Source: Desulfocapsa sp.
Lineage (GTDB): Bacteria > Desulfobacterota > Desulfobulbia > Desulfobulbales > Desulfocapsaceae
DNA length: 59,440 nt
Reading direction: 5' to 3'
Assembly: GCA_022712895.1 (NCBI GenBank)
Contig: JAFLJS010000015.1
Location: 1 to 59,440 of the forward strand
Part shown: positions 19,332 through 28,834 of the stretch, one piece after another
How positions within the stretch are numbered: the stretch's first letter is position 1
Layout of the letters: the number at the start of each line of letters is the position of its first letter
Translations under genes and position numbers: made by a program
The notes under the pieces: model-generated
The model's input: the letters and a program-made list of their open reading frames with translations, nothing else
Databases searched by the model: none
What the model was told of the DNA's origin: nothing

Positions 19332-19709
19332 ATTGGCCTTCTACGAAACTCAACCTCACCACGACAATCCGCCCGATAGCAAAAGAATTTCTTACCGCTC
19401 CCCTCAAACTTCAGGCAAGTAAAACTCTTTGAGTATAAGCATTATCAATGATTTAACATTACATTATTCAATCCTGAAATGTACTCAATATGGTATTTGT
19501 CAGCTAGTCATGTAAAAAACAGGCTCTATTCAAACACCATGACAACTGTCTTTTTTCTTTATGATTCCAACGCAACCTCTCGCTGTTAATGGTTGATATG
19601 AACCAGACAACCATATTCCCAATATCTACGACTCAACGATAGACTCACCTTAGCACAAAACATCAGCAAGTTAGACGCTTCATTCGTTTCAATAGCAGTA
19701 TTTTTTTGG
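19332..19709. other. Intergenic region before the TetR gene
   Basis: About 380 bp with no gene, repeat or terminator that I can support. The final part leads into the TetR promoter and operator at 19710. Confidence 0.4.
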
Positions 19710-19740
19710 TTGACCGCCACCCTACCTACTGATAGGGTGG
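19710..19740 (+). promoter_or_regulatory. Promoter overlapped by a perfect inverted repeat, probable TetR operator
   Basis: A perfect dyad CCACCCTA-N8-TAGGGTGG spans 19717..19740. A -35-like TTGACC (19710..19715) is followed after 17 bp by a weak -10-like TAGGGT (19733..19738), so the dyad covers the spacer and -10. The TetR start codon is 6 nt downstream. This geometry is typical of an autoregulated TetR-family gene; binding has to be tested. Confidence 0.65.
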
Positions 19741-19745
19741 AATAC

Positions 19746-20309
19746 ATGATTAACACACGAACAAAAATTCTTGATGTAGCTGAAGACCTTGTGCAGAGAG
19801 TCGGACTGAATGCCATGAGCTACAAGGACATCAGTGAGGCTGTTGGTATTCGTAAAGCCAGTATCCACCACCATTTCCCTAAAAAAGAAAATCTGATCGA
19901 TGGCTTACTTGAACGTTGCGCCATTTCCTATGGCGATAAGTACCAACGAATAGTTGACGGAAACGGAAAGGCTCCTGACAAATTACGTAACCTTACTGCT
20001 GTCTTTGCGGAAGGCCTGAATAACAAAAAGCTCTGTCTGGTTGGCTCTATCAGTGCCGACAAAAACACATTACAAGATGCTTCCTGCCACATCTTACAGG
20101 GCACCATTGAAAATACCGTATCTATCTTTTCCTCTGTTTTCAAGCAGGGCAGACAGGAACAATCGTTGACATATACGGGCACCGATGAGGAAACGGCCTT
20201 CGCTTTTTTTTCTCTTCTGCTCGGCGCACAGATAGTTGCCCGTTCACATGGTGGATTCCAATTATTTAAACAGGCAGTAGAAGTTGTTATCTCAGGCTTT
20301 GAAAGATAG
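19746..20309 (+). CDS. TetR/AcrR family transcriptional regulator
   Basis: A 187-residue repressor-type protein. The N-terminal helix-turn-helix is canonical: TKILDVAEDLVQRVGLNAMSYKDISEAVGIRKASIHHHFPKKENLI. The C-terminal ligand-binding half is unlike well-characterised regulators (it has SISADKNTLQDASC and FFSLLLGAQIVARS), so the inducer cannot be named. ATG 19746 was chosen over 19710 because the upstream part is the operator/promoter. It is followed after 62 nt by the radical SAM, aldehyde dehydrogenase and flavoprotein genes in the same direction, which it probably controls along with itself. Confidence 0.88.
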   Translation: MINTRTKILDVAEDLVQRVGLNAMSYKDISEAVGIRKASIHHHFPKKENLIDGLLERCAISYGDKYQRIVDGNGKAPDKLRNLTAVFAEGLNNKKLCLVGSISADKNTLQDASCHILQGTIENTVSIFSSVFKQGRQEQSLTYTGTDEETAFAFFSLLLGAQIVARSHGGFQLFKQAVEVVISGFER

Positions 20310-20371
20310 TATTTCCCCCAATGCCTATTTATTAGCAGGGTGTTACGTAAGACATCAAAAGAAGATAAAAC

Positions 20372-21526
20372 ATGAAACCCATTGCAACGTATAACGGTTT
20401 TGAACAGGGCCCGATTCGCCCTCCCAGTGAAGCCGGAAGTCTACTCATAAGGATTACACGTAACTGTCCATGGAATCGCTGTACATTTTGTGGCCTCTAC
20501 AAGGGGTCCAGATTCAGCCTGCGTCCCGTAGAACATGTGTTACGCGACATTGACACGATCCGCTTTTATGTCGACGCCATTGATTCCGCCAACAAATCAG
20601 GCAGAAAGCTATCTCAAGAAGAGCTTTTAACACTCATACCAAACGGTGGCGAAACTAGCCTACAGGCCCTCCAGGCAGCATCCAGTTTTTTGGCAAACGG
20701 CATGGAATCAATTTTCCTTCAGGATGGAAACAGCCTCATACTTAAACCAATCGATATCATACGTATATTACAACACCTTCAAGAGGCGTTTCCCAAAGTT
20801 AAAAGGGTCACCTCATACGCCAGATCCCATACCACCGCCAGGATAAGTGACGAGAACCTCAGCCGCATGGCCAGTGCCGGTTTAAACCGGATTCATATCG
20901 GTATGGAATCCGGTTCAGACAGGATACTCAAAAGGGTAAAAAAGGGCAGCGATAAGGCAACGCAAATTGTTGCCGGACAAAAAGTCAAAAAGGCAGGAAT
21001 TGAATTATCTGAATACTTTATGCCTGGGCTTGGTGGCAAAGCATTGTCGAAGGAAAATGCCATGGAAACAGCCGACGCCCTCAATCAGATCAATCCGGAT
21101 TTCATCCGTTTGCGAAGCCTTGCCTTATCGGCGTCAGCACCTCTCATGGGGCAGTTTGAAAACGGAGACTTTGATAAAATGGGTGAGGTAGATACAGCCC
21201 GGGAATTGCTTCTCTGGCTGGAAGCATTGAATGGTATAAGCAGTACCATCCGAAGCGACCATGTACTGAACCTTTTCCCTGAAATTGACGGAGTACTTCC
21301 CGGTGACAAGGAGCAGATGATGCAACCCGTTCACGACTTTCTTGCCCTGCCACCAGAAGAACAAATGATTTTCTGCATAGGCAGGAGAACCCACAGGATG
21401 GCATGTTTCAGTGACTTGAGAAACCCTGTACTGCGTGACGACACCCAAAAGATATGTTCTGAACTTGGTGCAACTACAGCCAATTTTGATAAGATCATTG
21501 ATTCTATAATGCAGCGTTTTATATAA
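20372..21526 (+). CDS. Radical SAM protein
   Basis: A 384-residue radical SAM enzyme. The cluster motif is C32-x4-C37-x2-C40 in RNCPWNRCTFCGLYK, one residue longer than the classical CxxxCxxC but usual for this subgroup, in which CPWNxCTFC is conserved. Downstream, IHIGMESGSDRILKRVKKG is the standard radical SAM strand that resembles Elp3/HemN-like proteins. No extra Fe-S (SPASM) motif is seen at the C-terminus. The reaction is unknown. It lies between the TetR gene and the aldehyde dehydrogenase, with 33 nt to the latter, so one transcript is likely. Confidence 0.85.
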   Translation: MKPIATYNGFEQGPIRPPSEAGSLLIRITRNCPWNRCTFCGLYKGSRFSLRPVEHVLRDIDTIRFYVDAIDSANKSGRKLSQEELLTLIPNGGETSLQALQAASSFLANGMESIFLQDGNSLILKPIDIIRILQHLQEAFPKVKRVTSYARSHTTARISDENLSRMASAGLNRIHIGMESGSDRILKRVKKGSDKATQIVAGQKVKKAGIELSEYFMPGLGGKALSKENAMETADALNQINPDFIRLRSLALSASAPLMGQFENGDFDKMGEVDTARELLLWLEALNGISSTIRSDHVLNLFPEIDGVLPGDKEQMMQPVHDFLALPPEEQMIFCIGRRTHRMACFSDLRNPVLRDDTQKICSELGATTANFDKIIDSIMQRFI

Positions 21527-21559
21527 GCCGCAGGCGAGAGAATTTAAGGAGAAACAATA

Positions 21560-22900
21560 ATGGATCAAAACATACTATCATCCTATGATCCCAGTACTGG
21601 AGAAATACTGGGAGAGCTGCCAAAAGGAACCCTCACAGGGATAGAAGAGATTGTCAAAAAAGCACGGGTTGCTGGCAAACAGTGGAAAAACTTTTCCGCA
21701 GATGATCGGCTGCGTACTATTCAAAATGCATATTCCGCTGCTGAGCCCTCTGTAAATAAACTTGCGGAACTTCTTAGTAGAGAAATGGGCAAAGATATAA
21801 GAAGATCATTTTCTGAAGTCCAGGGTACAATCTGGGGTGGTCCCTATATGGCCACTTCTGCCCTTGAGGCTCTGCGTAGCAAGAACATCGAAGGTGCAAC
21901 CATCGAATATGGGCCGTTAGGCATTGCAGCAATAATATCACCATGGAACTATCCTCTGGCCATGGCCAATAACCTTCTGATACCAGCTCTTATGGCAGGC
22001 AATAGCGTCATCTGGAAACCGTCTGAGGAGACGCCGCTTATTGCCCAGGCCTTTTTCGATATTATCAACAAAAGTTTTCCCAAAGATGTCCTGCAAATTG
22101 TGCATGGGGATGGCGAGCAAGGAAAAATGCTTGTTGAAAGTGATGTCAATCTAATCGGCTTTACCGGATCTCAGGCAACGGGCAAAGATATTATGGCCCG
22201 GGCAGCATCGTCTCTCAAACGACTTATCATGGAACTTGGCGGCAATGATCCGCTGATTGTGATGAAAGATGCCAATATCGAATCTGCCGCCCGTTTTGCA
22301 GTTGCAAGCAGTTTTGAGAATAGTGGTCAGATGTGTATAGCAACGGAGCGCATTTATGTGGATGAGTCGGTTGCCCATGAATTTGAGCGTCTGGTGGTGA
22401 CCATTGCCCATCAATACAAAGCCGCTCCATGGAACTTGGATGACGCAAATATCGGGCCGATTACCAATAAAAAACAGCATACACATATTGTAGACCATAT
22501 CAAAGATGCAGTGGAAAAAGGCTCCAGAATACTCCTTGGCGGCCCGGATCAATCTGCCCCCTTTATTATGCCAACTGTGCTGGCAGATATGACACCTGAC
22601 ATGCGTATTGAACAGGAAGAAACCTTTGGTCCCGTGGTGTGCATAAGCAGCTATACAACTATTGAAGAAGCCATTGATCGTGCGAATCACAGCAACTATG
22701 GACTGGGAGCAGTGGTCTTTGGCAATACGGGCGTGCAGGAAGTTGCTGACCAGTTGGAAGCAGGTATGATTGGTGTTAACCAGGGTGTTGGCGGGGGCGG
22801 TGATGCCCCTTGGGTTGGTGCCAAACAGAGTGGTTTCGGGTTTCACGGCTCCCCTGAAGGACACCGCCAGTTTGCCCAGGTTCGGGTGGTCAGTCGCTAA
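21560..22900 (+). CDS. NAD(P)-dependent aldehyde dehydrogenase, succinate-semialdehyde-like
   Basis: A 446-residue aldehyde dehydrogenase. Catalytic residues are present: E225 in MELGGNDP and C259 in ENSGQMCIATERI; the IISPWNYP and KPSEETP cofactor-site motifs are intact. The compact length and the TIEYGPLGIAAIISPWN region are typical of the Sad/GabD-like short forms annotated as succinate-semialdehyde dehydrogenase, but substrates of these enzymes vary. A strong ribosome site (GGAG) precedes the ATG. It is followed after 51 nt by the flavoprotein gene, so the cluster may oxidise an aldehyde and pass electrons or product to the neighbouring enzyme. Confidence 0.9.
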   Translation: MDQNILSSYDPSTGEILGELPKGTLTGIEEIVKKARVAGKQWKNFSADDRLRTIQNAYSAAEPSVNKLAELLSREMGKDIRRSFSEVQGTIWGGPYMATSALEALRSKNIEGATIEYGPLGIAAIISPWNYPLAMANNLLIPALMAGNSVIWKPSEETPLIAQAFFDIINKSFPKDVLQIVHGDGEQGKMLVESDVNLIGFTGSQATGKDIMARAASSLKRLIMELGGNDPLIVMKDANIESAARFAVASSFENSGQMCIATERIYVDESVAHEFERLVVTIAHQYKAAPWNLDDANIGPITNKKQHTHIVDHIKDAVEKGSRILLGGPDQSAPFIMPTVLADMTPDMRIEQEETFGPVVCISSYTTIEEAIDRANHSNYGLGAVVFGNTGVQEVADQLEAGMIGVNQGVGGGGDAPWVGAKQSGFGFHGSPEGHRQFAQVRVVSR

Positions 22901-22951
22901 TTGGAAAACGTTCAGTGACATCTAAACACGTCATAAACAAAGGGAAAAGAT

Positions 22952-24601
22952 ATGGGTTTAACCAAAAGTAATCAAAACTTTTCATGCGATGTCCTTGTTA
23001 TAGGGGGCGGAGGAGCCGGTCTCAGGAGTGCTATTGAAGCAAGAGAGCATGGCGCCCACGTGATTGTTGTTTCTAAAACCAAGGTTGGATACGGTAACAA
23101 CACCATTATGTCCAAAGCCATTCTCACATCTCCAGGATGGGGAGACAGCGATGACAATTCTCAAGTTTACCTCAAAGACACTGTCAGCGGAGGAAGATAT
23201 ATCAATGATCAAGAACTTGTTCATGTAATGGCGATAGAGGCTGGTCGCCAACCCCTGGTACTTGAAAAATATGGTGCCAAGTTCTCAAAACAGGACAATA
23301 AATTTGATCTCCTTGCTATTCCCGGCCACACTTTTGCAAGAGATGTTCAAGGAAAGACCAACAAGGGCAAAGATTATATGCTTCCCCTGCTGTCATATGC
23401 ACAGGAAATTGGCGTGGAATTCGTTGACAAAGTCTTTATTACCAAGCTTTGCGTCAACGACAACAGGATTGCGGCAGTGACCGGAGTTTCAGAAGAGGGA
23501 GACTTCGTCATTTTTGAGGTTAAGTCTGTCATTCTGGCCACTGGGGGATATTCACAGATTTATTACAATACAAGCAATACTCCAGGAATAAACGGGGACG
23601 GCCTGACCCTGGCCTATGAGGCAGGTATTGCCTTAAAGGATATGGAGTTTGTACAGTACTATCCCACAGCCGTTGGCAAAAGAGGCAGCAATCTTTTGTT
23701 GTATGAAGGGTTTCTTTTCAATGGGGCTGTCTTGCGAAACGCTGACAATGAAAATATCCTCAACAAGCATGGCCTGAACGATCCGCAAACCATCACTAGA
23801 GACCTTCTCGCCCAGACAATTTTCAAGGAAATCAGAGAAGGGTATGGCATTGAAGGTGGTATGCAAATGGATCTGAGCGCAGTTTCTGATGAACGACTCA
23901 AGCAGCTCAAGCCCATGCTACCGCAAGGGGTCTTTGAAAAAAGAACCTGTATCGTCTCACCCACCACCCACCATAGTATGGGAGGTGTTGTCATTGACAG
24001 CACTACTCAGACTGATCTGTCTGGCCTCTACGCGGTAGGAGAAGTGTGCGCAGGTATGCACGGCGCCAACCGACTTGCTGGCAATGCCCTTGCCGAAATT
24101 TTTGCCATGGGAGGAATTGCCGGACGCAATGCTGCCATCAACGCCAGAAAAAGCGGCGAGAACAGTCTGCCGCAAAAACAGATAGTTAAGGAGAAAGAAA
24201 GGCTACAATCTCTCTTCTCTAGCAATGGCGAAGACTCTGCTTTGTTAATCAAATCACTGAAAAACATGATGTGGTTGCGGGCAGGAATTGTCAGAAGCTC
24301 AGCTGATCTGAAAACAGCACTGGTGTACATTGAAAAGATCAGCTCAAAAAGCCAGGAATGCAAAATTGAAACAGTTACAGATCTTATACGTAGTATTGGT
24401 CTTCGGAACATGCTGCTTCTTGCCGAAATGGTCTGCCGTGCAGCACTGTTAAGGACTGAGACCAGAGGGTCGCATTATCGCTCTGACTATTCGTTGGAAG
24501 ATAATGACAACTGGCTGAAAAATATTGTCATTCGTAAACAGAGTGGTGAAATGAACATGAATAGCTATCCTGTGGAACTGCCGTATGTTTCCCCCATATA
24601 G
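22952..24601 (+). CDS. FAD-binding fumarate reductase/succinate dehydrogenase-type flavoprotein
   Basis: A 549-residue flavoprotein of the SdhA/FrdA/NadB superfamily. It has an N-terminal FAD loop (VLVIGGGGAGLRSAIEA), the active-site region TTHHSMGGVVID, a second FAD contact GLYAVGEVCAGMHGANRLAGNALAE, and the C-terminal helical domain ending AALLRTETRGSHYRSDY..EDNDNWLKNIV. Those elements suggest reduction or oxidation of a dicarboxylate-like C-C bond. No iron-sulphur or membrane-anchor subunit is encoded nearby, so its electron partner is not known; related stand-alone forms pair with a small ferredoxin-like subunit elsewhere. Third enzyme of the TetR-headed cluster. Confidence 0.85.
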   Translation: MGLTKSNQNFSCDVLVIGGGGAGLRSAIEAREHGAHVIVVSKTKVGYGNNTIMSKAILTSPGWGDSDDNSQVYLKDTVSGGRYINDQELVHVMAIEAGRQPLVLEKYGAKFSKQDNKFDLLAIPGHTFARDVQGKTNKGKDYMLPLLSYAQEIGVEFVDKVFITKLCVNDNRIAAVTGVSEEGDFVIFEVKSVILATGGYSQIYYNTSNTPGINGDGLTLAYEAGIALKDMEFVQYYPTAVGKRGSNLLLYEGFLFNGAVLRNADNENILNKHGLNDPQTITRDLLAQTIFKEIREGYGIEGGMQMDLSAVSDERLKQLKPMLPQGVFEKRTCIVSPTTHHSMGGVVIDSTTQTDLSGLYAVGEVCAGMHGANRLAGNALAEIFAMGGIAGRNAAINARKSGENSLPQKQIVKEKERLQSLFSSNGEDSALLIKSLKNMMWLRAGIVRSSADLKTALVYIEKISSKSQECKIETVTDLIRSIGLRNMLLLAEMVCRAALLRTETRGSHYRSDYSLEDNDNWLKNIVIRKQSGEMNMNSYPVELPYVSPI

Positions 24602-24745
24602 CAGTCTGCCAGCATCAGGGATATAATTATAACACAAAATTGCTTCTGAGAACTTTCCTCAAATTACTGTTCAAGACTTCCCCATTATGCTTAAATGGAC
24701 ATTAGAAAAACAATGCTGCGACGAGCGCACAATTACTATTCAATA

Positions 24746-24843
24746 CCTGATTTCCACTAAAGCTTAGGTAACGATAATTTACATTGTAGGAGGCCGCCCC
24801 TGCACTCGGTACCAGCAAAAGTTGAGCGTCGGTGGTAATCAGG
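24746..24843 (+). repeat. REP-like hairpin repeat, family 2, collapsed copy
   Basis: A 98-bp copy of the element described at 39553..39694. Both ends are recognisable (CCTGATTTCCACTAAAGC at the left and GTGGTAATCAGG at the right), and so is the left arm TGTAGGAGGCCGCCCCTGC, but the right arm of the inner hairpin is missing, so it joins directly to ACTCGGTACCAG. It is the only notable element in the 350-bp gap between the flavoprotein and binding-protein genes. Confidence 0.75.
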
Positions 24844-24950
24844 ATTCAAGATGTAACGTCCCGTCATCGGATCATGCCTCGAAAAACTTCACATACTAGA
24901 GTTTGTTTGTAAATAACTCGAATTATTAAAAACATATATTTGAGAAAAAA

Positions 24951-26075
24951 GTGGGATATTACCTTAACATTATAGCAGTTTGTATTTTCGCCTCCATCGT
25001 CTCTTTTCCAAGCTCGGTTTTTGCTGCCAAAGAAGATATCTTACGACTGTTAATCTGGGAAGGCCATGCTCCCAAACAACATGTTGAAGAATTCGAGAAA
25101 CGGATTGAAGCGAAGTATGATCGTAAAGTAACTCTAAAAATCGATTATGTCACTGGTTCCGATGACTTTTATAGTGCCGTAAGACGTAAAAAAGTTGACA
25201 TGGTTATGATGACACATCACCATTTCAAAGATGAACGTTTCAACTATATTAAAAATAAACTTTTACTTCCACTCGACCTGAAAAACATACCTAATTACAG
25301 ACATGTTATACCCAGCCTGCAAAAGGCTGAGTATCTGTGCTGTGATGAACAAATATACGCTGCACCAGTCAGTCAAGGCCCCTACGGATTAGCATTTAAC
25401 CCAGCGCACTTCAAAGACGAGCCACAAAGTTGGAACATCTTCTGGAGTCCTCACCTGAATGGCAAATATGTCATTGGCGTAAATGAATATATTTATAACG
25501 CCAATATCACTGCACTGGCCTTAGGGTACCCTCAAGAATCCATCGGTAACTACAACGCATTAAACAATAAAGAGTTCAAAGATAAATTGCGTCAACTGGC
25601 TGCAAATGCGGGGGCTTTCTGGGTTGGTGTAGATAAAGCCGATAACCTTGAAGGGAGTTTCCTGGCTACCTCATGGGGTGATTCCATTGGAGCACTCAAA
25701 AAACGGGGGGAATACTGGAAAATTGCTGAACCAATCGAAGGTATGCCCTGCTGGATTGACAACTACGCCATCACATGGGCCCTGGCAGACAAGCCTTTTC
25801 TTAAAAAGGTGGCTGAAGAATACCTCAACGGATTACTTTCAACGGCCTACCAAGTCCAACATATTATGCGCAACCTGAGCCTCACCCCGACAATTACAAA
25901 CATTCGTGACTTGCTGACACCAGATGAAGCCCAACGCATTCACCCTGAAGCACCAACGTTTTTTGATAAAAACAGAATATTGCAACCAACATACTCCAGA
26001 AGAGACCGTAACGGTCTAAAGCTGTTATGGAAGGAAGCTATGGAAGGAATACAAATCGACAAAGGCAGGAACTAA
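24951..26075 (+). CDS. Periplasmic binding protein, polyamine (PotD/PotF)-type
   Basis: A 374-residue extracytoplasmic solute-binding protein. The signal peptide runs GYYLNIIAVCIFASIVSFPSSVFA and the mature part begins AKEDILRLLIW. YGLAFN, PQSWNIFWSPHLNGKYVI and ITWALADKPFL fit the PotD-like fold and its substrate lobe layout. No permease or ATPase is nearby. Instead its stop codon overlaps the start of a hybrid sensor kinase (TAATG), which suggests that it feeds a signal to that kinase rather than a transporter. The start is a GTG with only a weak ribosome site (GAG, 6-7 nt before); no better start is visible upstream. Ligand specificity cannot be read from sequence. Confidence 0.8.
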   Translation: MGYYLNIIAVCIFASIVSFPSSVFAAKEDILRLLIWEGHAPKQHVEEFEKRIEAKYDRKVTLKIDYVTGSDDFYSAVRRKKVDMVMMTHHHFKDERFNYIKNKLLLPLDLKNIPNYRHVIPSLQKAEYLCCDEQIYAAPVSQGPYGLAFNPAHFKDEPQSWNIFWSPHLNGKYVIGVNEYIYNANITALALGYPQESIGNYNALNNKEFKDKLRQLAANAGAFWVGVDKADNLEGSFLATSWGDSIGALKKRGEYWKIAEPIEGMPCWIDNYAITWALADKPFLKKVAEEYLNGLLSTAYQVQHIMRNLSLTPTITNIRDLLTPDEAQRIHPEAPTFFDKNRILQPTYSRRDRNGLKLLWKEAMEGIQIDKGRN

Positions 26076-28750
26076 TGAAGAGCAGGACATCAATATCCAT
26101 AAAAAATTCTATTGCAACTAGAATACTGATGGTAGTTCTTGGCCTTTATCTGTTAATTGCGACGCTGATTACCGTGAGCCATATCTGGATTGAATACAGA
26201 TACCAGAAAGAAAATATTATCCACGACTTAAGCGATTTTGAGAATGCTTTTGAGGATGGGTTAGCTATCAGTTTGTGGGGATTGGACGACGAAGCGCTTT
26301 ATGCCTCCATCCAAGGAATGCTCAAAATCCCAACACTTGTTGGAGTTAAAATCAATAATGAAAAGGGGGATATAATTGCCATTGGTGGATTTGTTACAGA
26401 ACACGGCGTAACAGGAACTCTCCCCCTTCATGTCAACCTCTCCGGGATCGGCAAAAAAAAGACAACCGTTGAGCAAGGAAAGTCTTCTAATTTTGAAATG
26501 TTCCAGCACCCGTTTACAATCGATATTGATATTAATGACGAAACGATACGATTAGGGCAGGCAACCATCTACTCTAATAGCTCCGTAATCCATCGGAGGA
26601 TGAAATTGCAGGCCACCATGCTCGCCGGTAATGTCGCACTGATATTGTGTACTTTTTTTCTAGCACTCTTGTGGGCACTCAATCGTTACCTACGAATGCC
26701 TCTCGCTTCCTTTGCATCCGCCACAGAAGAAGTGAGCCTGGAAAACCTGGATTCTTTTAGAGTGAATATTGGACACACTGATAAGAGTGAACTGAAGATT
26801 CTCGAAGAATCATTTAATTCTATGATTAGCAATCTTGGTCAGTCGGTGGCTGAGCGGAAACGAGCCGAGGAAGTATTACGTAAAAGTGACGAACAATGGG
26901 AGCGAACCTTTAACTCTTTTACTGATATCGTCACTATTCAAGATACCGATTTTCGTATAATAAAAGCCAATCAGACAGCATGTGAAAATCTGAATATCAC
27001 AGATGATGCAATTGTCGGTCGACACTGCTATGCCCTCTTTTGTGGCACCACAGAACCGTGCAAGGACTGTCCTCTTCTTGTAACAAAAGAGAGCTTTGAA
27101 CCTTATACTCGGGAGATGTACCACGAAAAAATCGGGAAAACATTTTTAGTCTCCGCCGCTCCTGTCTTTGATATCCAGGGCAAACCCGAATTTATTGCCC
27201 ACGTTGCCAAAGACATTACAGACACAAAAAAGATAGAAGAAGACAGAGTACGACTAACAACCGCCATTGACCAGACATCCGAGGCTGTGGTTATAACTGA
27301 CTCACAGGGCTGTATTCAGTATGTCAATCCCTCTTTTGAAACACTTACCGGTTACACATCTGAAGAAGTACTGGGAGAAAATCCTCGCATCTTAAAGAGT
27401 GGCAAGCATAGCAAAGAATTTTATAAAAAAATGTGGGCGACAATTCTGGATGGCGAAGTCTGGAGTGGTCACCTGCTCAACAAGAAAAAGGATGGCTCAC
27501 TGTTTGAAGAAGAGGTCACAATCTCTCCCGTTAAAAACAAAGAGGGACAGATTATTAACTTTGTGGCAGTTAAACGTGATGTAAGCAAAGAAATCTCACT
27601 TGAAAAACAACTGCGACAGGCTATGAAGATGGAAGCTATCGGCACCCTTGCCGGTGGTATTGCCCATGATTTTAACAATATTCTTACTGCTATTCTCGGT
27701 TACAGTGAAATGGCAAGAGCCCAACTGCCTGACGCAGACCCGATCAGAAAGGATCTGGATCAAGTAATAAATGCCGGTATAAGAGCCACTGAACTGGTGA
27801 AACAAATCCTCACATATAGTCGTCAGGGAGAGGAGGATTTTAAGCCACTGAAAATTCAACATATACTCAAAGAAGTTCTCAATTTATTACGCGCATCACT
27901 CCCAACAACTATCCAACTGAAAGAATCCATTGCAACAAGTACCAGTTCAGTATTAGCAGATCCCACGCAGATCCACCAAGTGGTGATGAATCTGTGCACC
28001 AACGCCAAACACGCCATTGGTGCAAAAACTGGAACCTTGACTATTACATTGTCTGAAATACAAGTTACAGAAGGACAGGGCCTTGCTGATTGTCCACAGG
28101 CGATACTTGGAACCTATCTTGATCTTGAGATCAGCGATACAGGCTGTGGTATGAATGGCTTAACCAGATCAAAAATATTTGATCCATTTTTTACAACCAA
28201 AGAAAAGGGCAAAGGAACTGGCCTGGGCTTGTCTGTTGTCCATGGCATCATCAAACAGCATAAAGGAGAGATTACGGTTGCCAGCGAACCGGGACAAGGA
28301 ACCACGTTCCATATATACCTGCCAGTAATTGATGAAAATCTGTCCAGCGAACATATTGTTGCCGAAGAGATACCACGAGGCAATGGAGAACGGATCTTAT
28401 TTGTGGATGATGAGACGACTATTGCTCAAATGATGAAAAGAGCACTTGAAAAACTGGGCTATGTTGTCACAATTTTCACTAGTAGTGTTGAAGCGTTGAA
28501 GGCTTACAAAAACAATCCTGGTAACTTCGATCTGGTTATCACGGATATGACCATGCCGGAAATGACTGGAACAGAATTAACCAGAGAACTACACACGCTC
28601 CAGCCAAATCTACCTGTGGTTCTCTGTACAGGGTTTAGCGAGGCAATTGATGAGACAACTGCCAAGTCGTTTGGTATCTCTGAATATATTAAAAAACCTG
28701 TTGATAAACTGACGTTAGCAAAAGCACTCAGATCGGCACTGAGACAGTAA
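26075..28750 (+). CDS. Hybrid sensor histidine kinase (HAMP, two PAS, HisKA, HATPase, REC)
   Basis: An 891-residue membrane kinase. Helix 1 (about 15-37) and helix 2 (about 180-202) frame a periplasmic sensor domain of 140 residues; a HAMP region follows. PAS 1 (about 275-385) carries the unusual CxxxxCxxxxxCKDCP-type cluster (C318, C323, C329, C332), which could bind metal or sense redox. PAS 2 (about 393-505) precedes HisKA with H531 in GGIAHDFNNILTAI, then the ATPase domain (DTGCGMNG, GTGLGLSVV) and a C-terminal receiver with D824 in LVITDMTMPEM. The start was moved to 26075, which overlaps the stop of the binding-protein gene and has AGGA upstream. No DNA-binding output gene is adjacent. 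Confidence 0.9.
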   Translation: MKSRTSISIKNSIATRILMVVLGLYLLIATLITVSHIWIEYRYQKENIIHDLSDFENAFEDGLAISLWGLDDEALYASIQGMLKIPTLVGVKINNEKGDIIAIGGFVTEHGVTGTLPLHVNLSGIGKKKTTVEQGKSSNFEMFQHPFTIDIDINDETIRLGQATIYSNSSVIHRRMKLQATMLAGNVALILCTFFLALLWALNRYLRMPLASFASATEEVSLENLDSFRVNIGHTDKSELKILEESFNSMISNLGQSVAERKRAEEVLRKSDEQWERTFNSFTDIVTIQDTDFRIIKANQTACENLNITDDAIVGRHCYALFCGTTEPCKDCPLLVTKESFEPYTREMYHEKIGKTFLVSAAPVFDIQGKPEFIAHVAKDITDTKKIEEDRVRLTTAIDQTSEAVVITDSQGCIQYVNPSFETLTGYTSEEVLGENPRILKSGKHSKEFYKKMWATILDGEVWSGHLLNKKKDGSLFEEEVTISPVKNKEGQIINFVAVKRDVSKEISLEKQLRQAMKMEAIGTLAGGIAHDFNNILTAILGYSEMARAQLPDADPIRKDLDQVINAGIRATELVKQILTYSRQGEEDFKPLKIQHILKEVLNLLRASLPTTIQLKESIATSTSSVLADPTQIHQVVMNLCTNAKHAIGAKTGTLTITLSEIQVTEGQGLADCPQAILGTYLDLEISDTGCGMNGLTRSKIFDPFFTTKEKGKGTGLGLSVVHGIIKQHKGEITVASEPGQGTTFHIYLPVIDENLSSEHIVAEEIPRGNGERILFVDDETTIAQMMKRALEKLGYVVTIFTSSVEALKAYKNNPGNFDLVITDMTMPEMTGTELTRELHTLQPNLPVVLCTGFSEAIDETTAKSFGISEYIKKPVDKLTLAKALRSALRQ

Positions 28751-28834
28751 GAACGTGATGCTAAGCTGATCTGCCGACCTAACAAACTGTAGTGCCGATC
28801 AGTAATCGGTTCAACTTGCACTATTGAAATTTCC

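Noticed and set aside
22151-22921. A 256-residue open frame on the minus strand of the aldehyde dehydrogenase gene
   Set aside because: It is fully antisense to a clear enzyme gene, with no recognisable domain and no ribosome site; a shadow of biased codons.
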